Below are positions 63,597 through 64,000 of a stretch of 64,000 nucleotides of DNA, piece by piece (positions within the stretch are counted from its first letter, which is position 1; every line of letters begins with the position of its first letter). This DNA is from Acanthosoma haemorrhoidale (taxonomy: Eukaryota > Arthropoda > Insecta > Hemiptera > Acanthosomatidae). The DNA is taken from positions 139,807,937 through 139,871,936 of the forward strand of contig OV884011.1 in the NCBI GenBank assembly GCA_930367205.1, in the 5' to 3' direction. The notes below the pieces were generated by a model. It was not told the DNA's origin. It saw nothing but the letters and a program-made list of their open reading frames with translations, and made no database searches. Position numbers and translations under genes: made by a program.

Positions 63597-64000
63597 ATGC
63601 CGGAGGGAGTGCTAAGACCAGGAGTACTCAACGCAGCAGCGGACATACCACAGCTCCCCCAAACAACTATGGCAGCCGCTCATGCTAATACCATAGCCTG
63701 GATGAAAATTCAGGCAATTACGGCACAAGATGTGAGAAAATCGGGGAACTGAACCACTTACTGAAGGGAGTTAAAAAGCTGATGACGCGAATAGAAGGAA
63801 AGCGAGCGGAAGACCTTATCGCCAAAGGAGACACTGAGTCGCTGAGAGCAGCGCTTGAGTGTAGGGTGAAGCGAAGCATCCTGAATATGATTCAGGCCGA
63901 CGAAGAGACCCCATGGAGTACCGTAAACGAACGGTTAAAGAAAGCATTCGGAGGGGGAAGATGGACACCCGAAAAGTATATCTTCAAGATGTTCCAGGAG
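63597..64000 (+). pseudogene. Gypsy-type retrotransposon gag, partial
   Basis: A frame from ATG 63597 (MPEGVLRPGVLNAAADIPQ) stops at 63752. The overlapping frame 63689-64000 is open to the window edge and reads LLKGVKKLMTRIEGKRAEDL, SLRAALECRVKRSIL and KAFGGGRWTPEKYIFKMFQE. The last block (AFG.G.WTPE..IF.MF) is typical of arthropod Gypsy Gag capsid regions. Either a one-base shift separates start and body or the real start is elsewhere. It is truncated by the window, so pol cannot be judged. Confidence 0.6.

Overview
The window looks like AT-rich arthropod nuclear DNA, most probably from an insect. It has short exons with GT-AG introns, two juvenile-hormone-acid-methyltransferase-like genes, part of a gene resembling the Drosophila GABA-B-R2 receptor, and many eukaryotic transposon families (Jockey, hAT, Merlin, pogo/Tigger, mariner, Copia, Gypsy). 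No bacterial operons, rRNA or CRISPR were seen. Most long open frames are either transposon remnants or chance frames.

Left part (about 4-28 kb): two tandem minus-strand methyltransferase genes, each rebuilt here from five exons to 271 codons plus stop. Gene A is compact (6240-4237). Gene B is spread over 25299-18867 by two large introns. Exons 2, 3 and 4 have the same lengths in both genes (176, 133 and 148 bp), the intron phases agree, and both show a splice acceptor exactly 11 nt before the ATG, so they are a duplicated pair. A hAT transposase relic, an LTR-like repeat and non-LTR tails lie between them.

Middle (28-36 kb): retrotransposon debris (Jockey 3' ends, an LTR-like repeat with a TATA box, an endonuclease fragment) and a decayed Merlin transposase.

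Right part (36-64 kb): three plus-strand exons at 36218-36358, 49999-50169 and 59941-60045 join in one frame (139 codons) to give part of the ligand-binding domain of a GABA-B receptor subunit 2. Earlier and later exons were not found. Its 13.6 kb intron holds a Tigger fragment, a mariner remnant, a hAT transposase split by a nearly full-length Jockey element with a 12-bp target-site duplication, and a second hAT copy with 14-bp inverted ends and an 8-bp target duplication. The next intron (9.8 kb) holds a decayed non-LTR element and several repeats. The last 2.3 kb contains a decayed Copia gag-protease with a Jockey tail inside it, then the start of a Gypsy-type gag that runs off the window.

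I found no convincing new biological system. The most useful results are the methyltransferase pair, whose members lack a glutamine I recall as conserved in characterised JHAMTs, and the nested transposon layers inside the receptor intron.
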